From: Eubacteriales Family XIII. Incertae Sedis bacterium
GTDB taxonomy: Bacteria; Bacillota; Clostridia; Peptostreptococcales; Anaerovoracaceae
Direction: 5' to 3'
Assembly (NCBI GenBank): GCA_031266025.1
Contig: JAISBV010000021.1
Coordinates: 1 to 37,022 of the forward strand
Length of the DNA: 37,022 nucleotides
Made by a program: the position numbers and the translations under genes. This document shows positions 22,945 through 31,119 of the stretch, one piece after another. The notes below the pieces were generated by a model. The model ran no database searches. It was not told where the DNA came from and saw only the letters and a list, made by a program, of their open reading frames with translations. Within the stretch, counting starts at the first letter, position 1. The number at the start of each line of letters is the position of its first letter.

Positions 22945-23655
22945 ATGCGGCTGAACAAATACATCGCTTCGGCGGGGATTTGCAGCCGTCGCAAAGCGGA
23001 TGTGCTGACCGCAAGCGGCGATGTGAAATTGAACGGCTTGGTTGTGCGCGAAATGGGCGTAGACGTCAAAGACGGCGATGTTGTGGAAGTGTACAACCGC
23101 GTAATAACGTCCGCCGGCAAGCTTATTTGCATAGTTTTGAACAAACCCAAGGGCTTTATCACTTCGGTCGGCGACAACCTGGGCCGTCCGACGGTCATGG
23201 ATTTGGTCGGCGATATACCGGAGCGCATATTTCCGGTAGGCAGGTTGGATGCCGATACGTCAGGGCTTTTGCTTATGACGAACGACGGCGCTCTTTCACA
23301 AATGCTTATGCATCCCAAGCATAAGATATACAAAACCTACCGAGTGAAAATCGGCGGCGTACTGTCTGACGAACGTATCGCACGACTGAGAAAGGGCGTT
23401 GATATAGGAGGATTCGTGACGTCGCCCGCCGAGGTGAAAGTGCTGCGGCAGTCGGAGCGAATTACAACCGTTGAAATCAGCATATTTGAAGGGAAAAACC
23501 GGCAGGTTCGAAAGATGTTCGCCGCCGTTGGCAACAGCGTCGTTGAACTAAAGCGCGTTGCCGTGGGAGACATACTGCTCGGGAGACTCAAGGAAGGGCA
23601 CTACAGAAAGCTGACTCGCCAAGAACTGTTGCACCTCCGCGATATCTTGGAGTAA
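22945..23655 (+). CDS. RsuA/RluB-family pseudouridine synthase
   Basis: This 236-residue protein opens with an S4 RNA-binding domain (MRLNKYIASAGICSRRKAD). It then has the catalytic motif GRLDADTSGLLLMTNDG with D102 as nucleophile, and the family signature GKNRQVRKMFAAVG. It isomerises a uridine in ribosomal RNA. The size fits the RluB or RsuA group; which rRNA position it modifies cannot be settled by eye. GGAGG lies just upstream of the ATG. It is often found downstream of scpAB in Bacillota; here a convergent citrate synthase gene lies between. Confidence 0.93.
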   Translation: MRLNKYIASAGICSRRKADVLTASGDVKLNGLVVREMGVDVKDGDVVEVYNRVITSAGKLICIVLNKPKGFITSVGDNLGRPTVMDLVGDIPERIFPVGRLDADTSGLLLMTNDGALSQMLMHPKHKIYKTYRVKIGGVLSDERIARLRKGVDIGGFVTSPAEVKVLRQSERITTVEISIFEGKNRQVRKMFAAVGNSVVELKRVAVGDILLGRLKEGHYRKLTRQELLHLRDILE

Positions 23656-23686
23656 CGCGGCGGTGAAATTATGTAACCGGCCTGCT

Positions 23687-23706
23687 TTTGCGGCCTGCGC
23701 CGCAAA
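23687..23706. terminator. Hairpin between pseudouridine synthase and CoA-transferase genes
   Basis: TTTGCGGC (23687-23694) and GCCGCAAA (23699-23706) form a perfect 8-bp stem with a CTGC tetraloop. No T-run follows, so termination strength is doubtful. Confidence 0.4.
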
Positions 23707-23787
23707 GACAGGTAATGATAGTATGTATTGCTTCGGCTTTTAATTGCCTGAGCGATAATTGCACACGATAAGGAGGAAACTAACGTA

Positions 23788-24468
23788 ATGACTGACAAAA
23801 TCAAGACAGCCGACGAGGCTGTCGCCGCGATCAGCGACGGCGCGACGATTATGGTCGGGGGTTTCATGGCCTGCGGAACTCCTGAAATACTCATTGACGC
23901 GCTCGTGAAAAAGGGTTCAAAAAACCTGACGATTATCTGCAACGATGCCGGCGTACCCGGTCGGGGCGTGGGCAAACTGCTTTCAAACGGGCAGATCAAC
24001 ACCCTCATCGCATCCCACGTCGGATTGAATCCCGAAGTGGCACGGCGCATGAACACCGATGTTCCTGCGGATAAGCTCATATGCAATCTCGTGCCTCAGG
24101 GTACATTGGCCGAGCGCATACGTTCGGGCGGCTTCGGTATAGGCGGTTTTTTGACGCCGACCGGCGTCGGCACTATAGTCGCCGAGGGCAAACAGGTCAT
24201 CAGCATAGAGGGCAGGGATTATCTTCTTGAACTGCCGCTCAGGGCTGATTTCGCGTTTGTCAGGGGTTCCGTAACAGACAAGTTCGGCAATACCGTCTAT
24301 AACGGAACAACGCGGACATTCAATCCGATGATGGCCGCCGCTGCGGATTATGTTATAGTCGGCGCTTGCGAGATTGTTGAGGTCGGGGATATAGACCCGA
24401 ATAATGTGGTTACACCGGGAATTTTTGTGGATGCAATTGTGGGAGGTGAAAAACCGTGGCAGATATAA
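23788..24468 (+). CDS. 3-oxoacid / acetate CoA-transferase subunit A
   Basis: This 226-residue alpha subunit of a family I CoA-transferase starts with [20 protein letters not shown] and has [16 protein letters not shown] in the middle, both typical of AtoD/CtfA-like proteins. With the B subunit it moves CoA between short-chain acids such as acetate, butyrate or acetoacetate. AAGGAGG lies about 11 bases before the ATG. It overlaps the B gene by 13 bases, so the subunits are made together. The exact acid partner is not determinable. Confidence 0.93.
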   Translation: MTDKIKTADEAVAAISDGATIMVGGFMACGTPEILIDALVKKGSKNLTIICNDAGVPGRGVGKLLSNGQINTLIASHVGLNPEVARRMNTDVPADKLICNLVPQGTLAERIRSGGFGIGGFLTPTGVGTIVAEGKQVISIEGRDYLLELPLRADFAFVRGSVTDKFGNTVYNGTTRTFNPMMAAAADYVIVGACEIVEVGDIDPNNVVTPGIFVDAIVGGEKPWQI

Positions 24469-25109
24469 AGGCTCTTATTGCGGCAAGGGTCGCACAGGAA
24501 TTGAAGAACGGCGATGTCGTCAACCTTGGGATCGGTCTGCCGACGCTCGTGGCGGACTATCTGCCTGAGGGCGTTACGATCATACTTCAGTCGGAGAACG
24601 GCATCATGGGCATGGGGCCGGCCGCGCCGCAGGGCGGCGAAGATGTGGATATCGTCAACGCGGGAGCGCAGTATGTGACGGTTAATCCCGGCGCGATGTT
24701 CTTTGACAGCGCCACGTCTTTCGGCATCATACGGGGCGGTCATGTGGACGCGACTATCCTCGGCGCTCTCGAGGTTGACGAACACGGAAATTTGGCAAAT
24801 TGGATAGTGCCGGGCAAGATGGTTCCCGGGATGGGCGGCGCGATGGATCTGGTAGTCGGCGCGCGCAAGGTTATCATAGCCATGACGCACACGCAAAAAG
24901 GCAAGCCCAAAATTCTCAAGGAGTGCACGCTGCCATACACCGCCGTCGGCGTTGTGGATTTGATAATAACGGAAATGGGCGTTATGGAACTTAGCCCCGA
25001 AGGTATAGTTCTCAAAGAATTGAACGCGGGTTTCACAGTAGAACAGGTTCAGGAAGCTACGGAAGCGAAATTAATCATATCTCCCGATTTGACAGTCATA
25101 GAGCAGTAA
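24456..25109 (+). CDS. 3-oxoacid / acetate CoA-transferase subunit B
   Basis: This 217-residue beta subunit contains the catalytic segment [12 protein letters not shown], whose Glu (about residue 47) forms the CoA-thioester intermediate, and the conserved [17 protein letters not shown]. It starts at GTG (24456) with GGGAGGTG close upstream, inside the end of the A gene. Its TAA stop (25107-25109) forms the left target duplication of the MITE-like element that follows at once, so the insertion sits exactly at the gene's end without altering the protein. Confidence 0.94.
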   Translation: MADIKALIAARVAQELKNGDVVNLGIGLPTLVADYLPEGVTIILQSENGIMGMGPAAPQGGEDVDIVNAGAQYVTVNPGAMFFDSATSFGIIRGGHVDATILGALEVDEHGNLANWIVPGKMVPGMGGAMDLVVGARKVIIAMTHTQKGKPKILKECTLPYTAVGVVDLIITEMGVMELSPEGIVLKELNAGFTVEQVQEATEAKLIISPDLTVIEQ

Positions 25110-25266
25110 GGATCTGTCGGAAAATAACCTATACATTTGACTTGCTCTTTTGTACCCCGGCCGTGTTGCCGGAACCCTTGAATACTACAAGTATTCGCGG
25201 AACCCGGCGCCTTGCCGGGACACAAAATTGCTGCGCTGACTGTACACTTTATTTTCCGACAGATCC
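25110..25266. mobile_element. MITE-like element with 18-bp perfect terminal inverted repeats
   Basis: The 157-bp non-coding element starts with GGATCTGTCGGAAAATAA (25110-25127) and ends with the exact reverse complement (25249-25266). TAA flanks both sides (25107-25109 and 25267-25269), consistent with a 3-bp target duplication. The inside is also palindromic: TTTTGTACCCCGGC against GCCGGGACACAAAA, and a GAATACT/AGTATTC hairpin at the centre. There is no transposase. The GG..CTGTC ends recall DDE insertion sequences of the IS5/IS1182 kind, which could mobilise it; that link is inference. Confidence 0.8.
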
Positions 25267-25354
25267 TAAGAGCAAGTGGAAGAATACACCTGCATATGTA
25301 GGGGGAACTGCCGCCGTCGTTTAAAACAGAGAACAGTATAAAATATAAACGGCA

Positions 25355-25482
25355 TGTGGATAAAATAGCGTTTTTTGATGTAAGCGCGCTATGCACATTG
25401 GAAATCAATATGTTTTCAGGTGATGTAATCCACAGGCAATCCTGAATAAAATTGTATACAATTTTATTGCAGGTGTGGAAAA
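25355..25482. other. Three DnaA-box-like sites in an AT-rich intergenic region
   Basis: TGTGGATAA (25355-25363) is a perfect DnaA box in reverse. TAATCCACA (25426-25434) and TGTGGAAAA (25474-25482) each differ by one base. They lie in 25270-25640, which has no gene, is AT-rich and also holds a 24-bp palindrome. There is no dnaA or dnaN nearby, so it is not an obvious origin. The sites could titrate or bind DnaA, or be chance. Confidence 0.3.
25445..25468. promoter_or_regulatory. 24-bp perfect palindrome, GntR-type operator candidate
   Basis: The half-site AATAAAATTGTA is followed directly by its exact complement; the centre is TTGTATACAA, the shape of sites bound by GntR/FadR-type repressors. 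The right edge overlaps a TTGCAG (25467-25472) that could serve as a -35 for TATATA (25492-25497, 19-base spacing). It lies 175 bases upstream of the saccharopine dehydrogenase-family gene. The binding protein is not in the window. Confidence 0.55.
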
Positions 25483-25642
25483 ACGGCAAAATATATAAAA
25501 GCAAGCCGTTTTTAGCGTGTTAAAAAATGTTCGTTCGCATACAAACATGGGTTTACATAATATGTTGCTGTCCGGAGGCCGGTATTCTGAAAAAAGAACG
25601 GCCGGTGAAACAGTATTCGAAATGCGGAGAGGAGATTTAACC

Positions 25643-26905
25643 GTGAAATTGCTTATTATAGGAGCGGGCGGCGTCGGAACGTCGGCGGCTATGATCATAA
25701 GACGAGCCGGGAAAGAAGGGGAGTGGGCGGAAAAGGTCGTCGTTTCGGACTACAATGAGGATAGGGCCGCGAAGGTCGCAAAATTGCTCGGCGATCCGCG
25801 CTTCGTCGCGGAAAAGATAAACGCGCGCGATCCTGAGAGCATTAAGGAAGTAATAAAGAAGCACGGCGTAACATTTGTAATGAACGCAGTGGAGCCATCG
25901 TTCAACAAGATTATTTTCGACGCCTGTTTTGATGCCGGCGTAGGCTATCTTGACTGCGCAATGACGCTGTCCGAGCCGCATCCCGAAAAACCGTTTGAAC
26001 TTGCCCACGTCAAGCTTGGCGACTATCAGTTCGAGAGACATGAGGTGTGGAAAAAGGCCGGTATTACTGCCATAGCCGGTTCCGGCGTGGAGCCCGGCAT
26101 GGCGGATGTGTTCGCGAAATTCGCGGCAGTACATCTTTTCGACACTGTAGATGAGATCAATATTCGCGACGGCGACAACTATTCGGGCGGAGGCGATTTT
26201 GGGTTTTCGGTCTGGACGACGATAGAAGAATGCTTGAATCCGCCCGTTGTATTTGAGAAGGGCAGGGGCTTTTTTACAACGGAGCGCTTTTCAGAGCCTG
26301 AAGTTTTTGATTTTCCGGGCGGTATAGGCGCCGTCGAAGTCGCGAATGTTGAACATGAAGAGGTGCTTCTTGTGCCTCGGGTTATAGACTGCAACAGGGT
26401 TACGTTCAAGTACGGCGTACCGAAAAGTATGCAGCAGCTGCTTTTCAATCTTGAGTCGGTGGGTATGACCGATAAGAGCAGGAAGATCAAAGTGGGAGAC
26501 GCCGAGATCACTCCGAGGGATTTCCTTGTGAAGGTTGTTCCGAGTCCTGTGGATTCATCGAACGGCATGATCGGAAAGGGTTGCGCCGGCACATGGGTGA
26601 CGGGAACTAAAGACGGGAAGAAACGCTCCGTGTATCTCTATCAGATAGCCGACAACCAAGAATGCATAAAGAAATACACGACGAATTCCGTCGTCGCGCA
26701 GACCGCCGTCGGCCCCGTTATCATGCTTGAACTTATAGACAAGGGTATTTGGAATCTTAAAGGAGTATACGGGCCGGAGTCGTTCGATCCCGATCCGTTT
26801 GTCGAGCGGCTCGCCAAATACGAGTTCCCGGCCGCCGTTCGTGAGATGGATTCGGAGTATGCCGACGCCTTGGACGAGGAGAAGTTGCTTGCCGCTATGA
26901 AATGA
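25643..26905 (+). CDS. Saccharopine dehydrogenase-family oxidoreductase
   Basis: This 420-residue protein starts at GTG (25643), 7 bases after GGAGA; an earlier in-frame ATG at 25517 lacks a ribosome site. The first residues hold a Rossmann fold with GAGGVG (7-12) for NAD(P). The later VEPGMADVFAKFAA segment and long C-terminal domain match saccharopine/carboxynorspermidine dehydrogenase relatives. Such enzymes join or split an amino acid and an aldehyde or keto acid by reductive amination. The substrate (lysine, polyamine or other) is not clear. It has a probable own operator at 25445-25468 and is closed by a strong terminator, so it appears to be a single-gene unit. Confidence 0.8.
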   Translation: MKLLIIGAGGVGTSAAMIIRRAGKEGEWAEKVVVSDYNEDRAAKVAKLLGDPRFVAEKINARDPESIKEVIKKHGVTFVMNAVEPSFNKIIFDACFDAGVGYLDCAMTLSEPHPEKPFELAHVKLGDYQFERHEVWKKAGITAIAGSGVEPGMADVFAKFAAVHLFDTVDEINIRDGDNYSGGGDFGFSVWTTIEECLNPPVVFEKGRGFFTTERFSEPEVFDFPGGIGAVEVANVEHEEVLLVPRVIDCNRVTFKYGVPKSMQQLLFNLESVGMTDKSRKIKVGDAEITPRDFLVKVVPSPVDSSNGMIGKGCAGTWVTGTKDGKKRSVYLYQIADNQECIKKYTTNSVVAQTAVGPVIMLELIDKGIWNLKGVYGPESFDPDPFVERLAKYEFPAAVREMDSEYADALDEEKLLAAMK

Positions 26906-26932
26906 TGAGACAGCGCCTTAACTGTCATTAAC

Positions 26933-26964
26933 AAAAATCCGCGCGGTGTACCGCGCGGATTTTT
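26933..26964. terminator. Perfect bidirectional rho-independent terminator
   Basis: AAAAATCCGCGCGG (26933-26946) pairs perfectly over 14 bp with its complement at 26951-26964 across a TGTA loop. T-runs occur in both directions. It ends the saccharopine dehydrogenase-family gene and the convergent yjfB-like gene. Confidence 0.95.
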
Positions 26965-26978
26965 GTCGAACGTTTTGA

Positions 26979-27179
26979 CTATACGAGTACGTCCAACAGA
27001 TGCTCGGACGGCGGCGCGACCGCCGCAGCCGTGTCGACGGCATCCGCCATATTGAGCATTTGTTCCACAGATTGCTGCTGCAGATCCATAACCTTTCGCA
27101 TCATGGCCAAGTCGACCGACTGCGCCAACTTCATTTGGCTGAGCGACATACTCATGGCCGCTATTCCGTAAGTATCCAT
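26979..27179 (-). CDS. YjfB-like putative motility protein
   Basis: This 66-residue protein begins MDTYGIAAMSMSLSQMKLAQ and continues with Met/Gln-rich helices, the pattern of the YjfB motility family. The ATG at 27179 has GGGGG 6 bases before it; upstream in-frame TTG (27200) and ATG (27191) are less well placed. Its promoter at 27223-27249 is of sigma-28 (SigD) type, so it is expressed with flagellar and chemotaxis genes. The molecular role of YjfB proteins is not established. No flagellar genes are nearby, so this is an isolated member of the motility regulon. Confidence 0.8.
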   Translation of the reverse strand: MDTYGIAAMSMSLSQMKLAQSVDLAMMRKVMDLQQQSVEQMLNMADAVDTAAAVAPPSEHLLDVLV

Positions 27180-27222
27180 ATTTGCCCCCATTTTTCCCAA
27201 GCAGACATTACATCAATATATA

Positions 27223-27249
27223 TTATCGGCCGGCGCCCATAAAACTTTA
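27223..27249 (-). promoter_or_regulatory. Sigma-28 (SigD) type flagellar promoter
   Basis: On the minus strand TAAA (27249-27246), exactly 15 bases, then GCCGATAA (27230-27223). This matches the SigD consensus TAAA-N15-GCCGATAT at all but the last base. It lies 43 bases upstream of the yjfB-like ATG. Confidence 0.85.
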
Positions 27250-27265
27250 GTGTCTTTTTGCAGCC

Positions 27266-27294
27266 TTGTCACTGCGGCGCAACCGTGTTATACT
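27266..27294 (+). promoter_or_regulatory. Promoter of the serine hydrolase gene
   Basis: TTGTCA (27266-27271), a 17-base spacer and TATACT (27289-27294) lie 43 bases before the ATG at 27338. It sits back to back with the sigma-28 promoter. Confidence 0.65.
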
Positions 27295-27337
27295 GTTGAA
27301 ATAAGAGCAAATCACAATGAGAGGGGTGCAGGGTTTT

Positions 27338-28465
27338 ATGGATTATTGCGAAAAAATTAACGATTATATAAAGAGGGCGATATTCGGCTTTGACTTGCCG
27401 GGGCTTGCCGCGGGCGTGTACGTCGGCGCGGACAGTCCTTTGGACTGCGCGGGGATGAGCTGCGAAGCCGCTGCGGGTTTTTCTGATTTTTACGAACGCG
27501 CGCCGCTCGGGACGGATAATATCTTCCATATGGGCTCGGTTTCAAAACTCTTTGTCGCTGCGGGCGTTTTAATTTTGGCCGATCACGGCGCGTTGGACGT
27601 TGAGAGACCGGTTTGCGATTATTTGCCTTGGTTTAGGATGAGAGACTCTCGGTATAAGGATATCAGTACAGTGCAAATTCTGACGCATACCGCCGGACTG
27701 CCCGACGTCTCGGACTACGGTTGGAACGCGCCCGAGATTGACGACGACGCGCTCAGGCGTTATGTGAGTTCGGACGAGGTTTGTGAAGCGTCGCTGCTTT
27801 GGGATCCTCGCGACGGACGCTTTTGCTACAGTAACATGGGCTACGAGATATTGGGATGTCTGATAGCCGAGCTTTCGGGCCGCGACTTTGAGACTTTCAC
27901 GGAAGAGAATTTGCTGCGTCCGCTTGGCATGGATGCGTCGACATTTTTGACCTATACGCGCACACGGGCCGGCAGCGGTATTTCGCGCGACGAGATCGCA
28001 GACGCTCTTTCGATTGACGCCCTGCGAGCCGCAGGGGTTTGCGCGCCTCATTCAAAGGACGACGGCAACCATATTGTTCGCGAAGCGCACTTCCCGTACA
28101 ACCGCGCGCACGGTCCAAGCTCGACCCTCACGTCTAATCTGCGCGATATGCGCCGCTTAGGCGAGGCTTGCTTGCACAGGGAGTCGATTTTGTTCGAAAA
28201 CCGTGAAAAGGCTTGGAAGCCTTACGCTCTCGTTCCGAACAACGGCGAACATATTGGGCTTGCTTGGTTTATAAGGGAACAGAGCGGGTACAGGCTGTAC
28301 GGTCATGAAGGAACGGACGACGGTTTTCGCGTGAGTTTCTGGCTTTGTCCGCAGCTTGATGTGCAGATAACGGTAATGTCCAACCTCTCGGGAGCGCCCG
28401 TCAAAAAGATCAACAAACAGCTGTTTGAACTGATTATCGCGCCGCCTGAGCGGACAACGGCCTGA
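27338..28465 (+). CDS. Serine hydrolase, class C beta-lactamase / penicillin-binding fold
   Basis: This 375-residue protein contains the three active-site motifs of the family: S67-VS-K70 in FHMGSVSKLF, Y164-S-N166 in CYSNMGYEILG, and H323-E-G325 replacing the usual KTG box. Relatives are esterases, D-aminopeptidases, DD-peptidases or beta-lactamases. The HxG version is common in esterase-like and peptidase-like members rather than true AmpC. No signal peptide is visible, so it is probably cytoplasmic, which argues against cell-wall or antibiotic hydrolysis. The ATG at 27338 is preferred over 27317 because GAGGGG lies between them. Confidence 0.83.
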   Translation: MDYCEKINDYIKRAIFGFDLPGLAAGVYVGADSPLDCAGMSCEAAAGFSDFYERAPLGTDNIFHMGSVSKLFVAAGVLILADHGALDVERPVCDYLPWFRMRDSRYKDISTVQILTHTAGLPDVSDYGWNAPEIDDDALRRYVSSDEVCEASLLWDPRDGRFCYSNMGYEILGCLIAELSGRDFETFTEENLLRPLGMDASTFLTYTRTRAGSGISRDEIADALSIDALRAAGVCAPHSKDDGNHIVREAHFPYNRAHGPSSTLTSNLRDMRRLGEACLHRESILFENREKAWKPYALVPNNGEHIGLAWFIREQSGYRLYGHEGTDDGFRVSFWLCPQLDVQITVMSNLSGAPVKKINKQLFELIIAPPERTTA

Positions 28466-28507
28466 GAGCTCGTTCTTCGCGGCAGGGGTTCGGATTGGCG
28501 CGCGGCG

Positions 28508-29707
28508 TCAGTCACTCGGCTCAAATTCATTCAAGTATTCAACGAAATCAGAGAAGTCCGGAAAATCGCTTTGTATAAACTCATAAAAGACGGAGTCCTT
28601 GAATTCGTACTTTCCCGACAGGCTGAGTTTTGTCCGCATAGCCGCCCGCAATTCTTTTTCTATGCGGTTTATGGCGGACAGGGAGTATGTCACGGCTATA
28701 AGCTGGCATTGCTCTGTAATGAAAAACATGCCTTGGACATCGTCGTTTAAACGATATACGGATTCCTTGAGATGATCGTTGTTGTTTTTGAATTGAAGGT
28801 ACAGGAATCCTCCGTCACGTTCTTTTCTCATGGCGCCGGGATAGAGTCGTTCGATCAATTTTTGCATGTCTTCGATCTCTGTCATGATCTCGTAAACCGT
28901 TATGTATTCAGGTCTGCTGAGCATCATTGCGGCTTCGGAGACGCTGACGTAGAAACATGAGCGTATATAAAAAGAGGACACCCGCTTCGCGTTCATGTAT
29001 ATCTCCGAAAGGATTAGCTGATAGCGGTTGTTGTTTTCTATAAGAGATTCGCATAAATAAGATACGCCGCTTGGATTGATGTACGGTTCTATGGTGTTCT
29101 TGCACAGGGTCTCGCCCCGCTTGTTCGGCGCGGGGCTCACCGTGATAGATCTTGTTGCGAGACGTTTGACCGCTTCCGCGTCTTTGGAGAAGTAGCGCAT
29201 AAGAAAATAATTGATTGTATGTTCGTTGTTTTCGAGCATGACGCACAGTTTGCGGAAGAGTATGTCTTCTTCAAGCGGCGCTAACGGACATGTCCTGTCT
29301 AATATAAACGCAAATTCTTCTTTTCCTTCGGGGAGACCCGAACCCAATTCCTTGGCCATGCGAGCATATTTTTGAATGATGAAAACCGCTTCATTCTCAG
29401 ATATGTCTATCTTACTCCCGCCGAGACCGCCGAGCATGGCCTGTTCCGTTTCATAGAGCAGCTCTGCGTTATTTCCTTCAATCCCCCGGTAGGTTTCGAT
29501 TCCGAATTTTTCGGCGTCTATATAGAAAAACTGATGCAGATCATCGGAATCCGTCTCCGCCTGCACCCCGACCCAGTGGATATACATGGCAATGACGCCC
29601 ATGAGTCTTGTATCGGTAGCGAAAGCACTTGAAAAATGTCTGTTATATCTTCGTACGGTCGGATGCAGACCGCCTTTTATGATACGAAGTCTCGTCACCC
29701 CGTTCAC
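28508..29707 (-). CDS. Unknown protein translationally coupled to citrate synthase 2
   Basis: This is a 399-residue soluble protein. The start is placed at GTG (29707-29705) because it overlaps the citrate synthase TGA as GTGA, and AGAGGA lies 12 bases upstream. A GTG at 29698 is the alternative. The N-terminus reads TRLRIIKGGLHPTVRRYNR and the next part DTRLMGVIAMYIHWVG. The rest is charged and helical, rich in Glu, with no membrane segment, signal or recognisable catalytic motif. I know no family for it. The four-base overlap means the two proteins are made in linked amounts, so a role with the citrate synthase (regulation, partner enzyme) is a fair inference. Confidence 0.7.
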   Translation of the reverse strand: MNGVTRLRIIKGGLHPTVRRYNRHFSSAFATDTRLMGVIAMYIHWVGVQAETDSDDLHQFFYIDAEKFGIETYRGIEGNNAELLYETEQAMLGGLGGSKIDISENEAVFIIQKYARMAKELGSGLPEGKEEFAFILDRTCPLAPLEEDILFRKLCVMLENNEHTINYFLMRYFSKDAEAVKRLATRSITVSPAPNKRGETLCKNTIEPYINPSGVSYLCESLIENNNRYQLILSEIYMNAKRVSSFYIRSCFYVSVSEAAMMLSRPEYITVYEIMTEIEDMQKLIERLYPGAMRKERDGGFLYLQFKNNNDHLKESVYRLNDDVQGMFFITEQCQLIAVTYSLSAINRIEKELRAAMRTKLSLSGKYEFKDSVFYEFIQSDFPDFSDFVEYLNEFEPSD

Positions 29708-31062
29708 GGTTGTATACGTTCCTCTAACGGAACGTATTTTACGGACGGCTGTACACATTTATAGGCGGGACGCATGATCTTGGCGCCCTCGGACAATTCT
29801 TCAAGCCGGTGCGCGCACCATCCGGAAATACGGGCCATAGCGAATATGGGGGTGGATAATTCGTTCGGGATACCGAGCGCTTTATATACGAATCCCGAAT
29901 ACAGATCTACATTGGCGGGCATGGACTTTTTGGCGCCTTTGATCTCATTGTAAAGCTGCGGCGCGTTGTTTTCGATGTATTCATATAAGGCGAAGTCGTT
30001 TGCAAGGCCCTTTTCGACCGCAAGTTTTCGAGCCATTTTTTTCAGTAAAACGGCTCTCGGATCCGAAACGGTGTATACGGCGTGACCTAAGCCGTATATT
30101 AGTCCGCTTCGATCGCCGGCCTCTCCTTTCAGCAGTTTGATCAAATATTCCCTGACCTTGCTTTCATCCGTGACGTCGCGTACATTCTTCTTTATGCCCT
30201 CTATCATTTCTATGACTTCTATATTGGCGCCGCCGTGTTTCGGCCCCTTGAGCGAGCCCGCGGCCGCAGCTATGGCGGAATACGTATCCGTTCCCGTTGA
30301 CGTAACGACATGGGTCGTAAAACTCGAATTGTTCCCGCCGCCGTGTTCCGCATGAAGGATCAGACAGATGTCGAGCATTTTGGCTTCAAAATCGGTGAAA
30401 TTGCCGCTCGGGCGCGTTAGGCGCAGAATGTTCTCGGCCGTACACAGCGCCGGGTCGGGCGAATGCAGATAGATACTGTTGCGATTGTTCATGAGCGTCT
30501 GTTTGGCCTGATATGCGGCGGCGATAAGCGCCGGGAAATAGGCTATTAAATCTATGGACTGCCGCAGCACGTTTTCTATGGACGTATCATCCGGATTCTT
30601 ATCGTAAGAATACAGCGCTAAAACGCTCCGCGCCAATTTGTTCATAATGCTCCTTGACGGCGCCGTGAGGATCATGTCGCGTATAAATCCCTTGGGAAGC
30701 GCGCGTTTTATGCCGAGCAGACGCTCGTATCCGCGCAGCTCGTCGCGGTTCGGAAGGCGGCCGAAAAGCAGCAAGTAACTTGTTTCTTCGTAACCGAAGC
30801 GATCCTCCGCTATACAGTTGTTCACAATATCCTCTATGTTAACGCCGCGATAGAACAGTCTGCCGCCAATGGGAATTTTTTCACCGCGTTCGTTTACCTC
30901 GTAGCCCTGTACGTCGCCGACGCGGGTCAATCCTACAACAACACCGGAGCCGTTCGCGTTGCGAAGACCGCGCTTCACATCCCATTTGCCGTAAAGCGAA
31001 GGGTTTATTTTATTGTTTGAAATCAAATATTTTTCTAATTTGCTTGTAAAATCATTTTTCAC
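29704..31062 (-). CDS. Citrate synthase, second paralogue
   Basis: This 452-residue enzyme starts at GTG (31062), with GGGGAGG just upstream and a promoter at 31091-31119 that rules out the longer in-frame starts. Catalytic motifs are LHAEHGGGNNS, GPKHGGAN (H276), GLGHAVY (H327) and VDLYSGFVY (D386). It is collinear with the first paralogue, with the same RGVN-ED and IRDM blocks, but many substitutions show an old duplication or transfer. It is followed with a four-base overlap by an unknown protein that the first copy lacks, suggesting a different role or control. It could be a methylcitrate or related Si-type synthase. Confidence 0.92.
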   Translation of the reverse strand: MKNDFTSKLEKYLISNNKINPSLYGKWDVKRGLRNANGSGVVVGLTRVGDVQGYEVNERGEKIPIGGRLFYRGVNIEDIVNNCIAEDRFGYEETSYLLLFGRLPNRDELRGYERLLGIKRALPKGFIRDMILTAPSRSIMNKLARSVLALYSYDKNPDDTSIENVLRQSIDLIAYFPALIAAAYQAKQTLMNNRNSIYLHSPDPALCTAENILRLTRPSGNFTDFEAKMLDICLILHAEHGGGNNSSFTTHVVTSTGTDTYSAIAAAAGSLKGPKHGGANIEVIEMIEGIKKNVRDVTDESKVREYLIKLLKGEAGDRSGLIYGLGHAVYTVSDPRAVLLKKMARKLAVEKGLANDFALYEYIENNAPQLYNEIKGAKKSMPANVDLYSGFVYKALGIPNELSTPIFAMARISGWCAHRLEELSEGAKIMRPAYKCVQPSVKYVPLEERIQP

Positions 31063-31090
31063 CGTGTACCTCCCCGAACGTCCTTTGGTC

Positions 31091-31119
31091 ATTGTATCAT
31101 GACTGCCGGTAAAGTTCAA
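31091..31119 (-). promoter_or_regulatory. Promoter of citrate synthase 2
   Basis: On the minus strand TTGAAC (31119-31114), a 17-base spacer and TACAAT (31096-31091). The transcript would begin about 22 bases before the GTG start. From 31120 to 31328 nothing else is evident except AT-rich sequence. Confidence 0.7.

Noticed and set aside
27338-28465. A true class C beta-lactamase giving antibiotic resistance
   Set aside because: The fold motifs are present, but there is no signal peptide and the third motif is HEG, not KTG; a different hydrolase is more likely.
28508-29758. Unknown protein starting at 29758
   Set aside because: That start lies well inside the citrate synthase frame without a ribosome site; the GTGA overlap at 29707 is the normal coupled arrangement.
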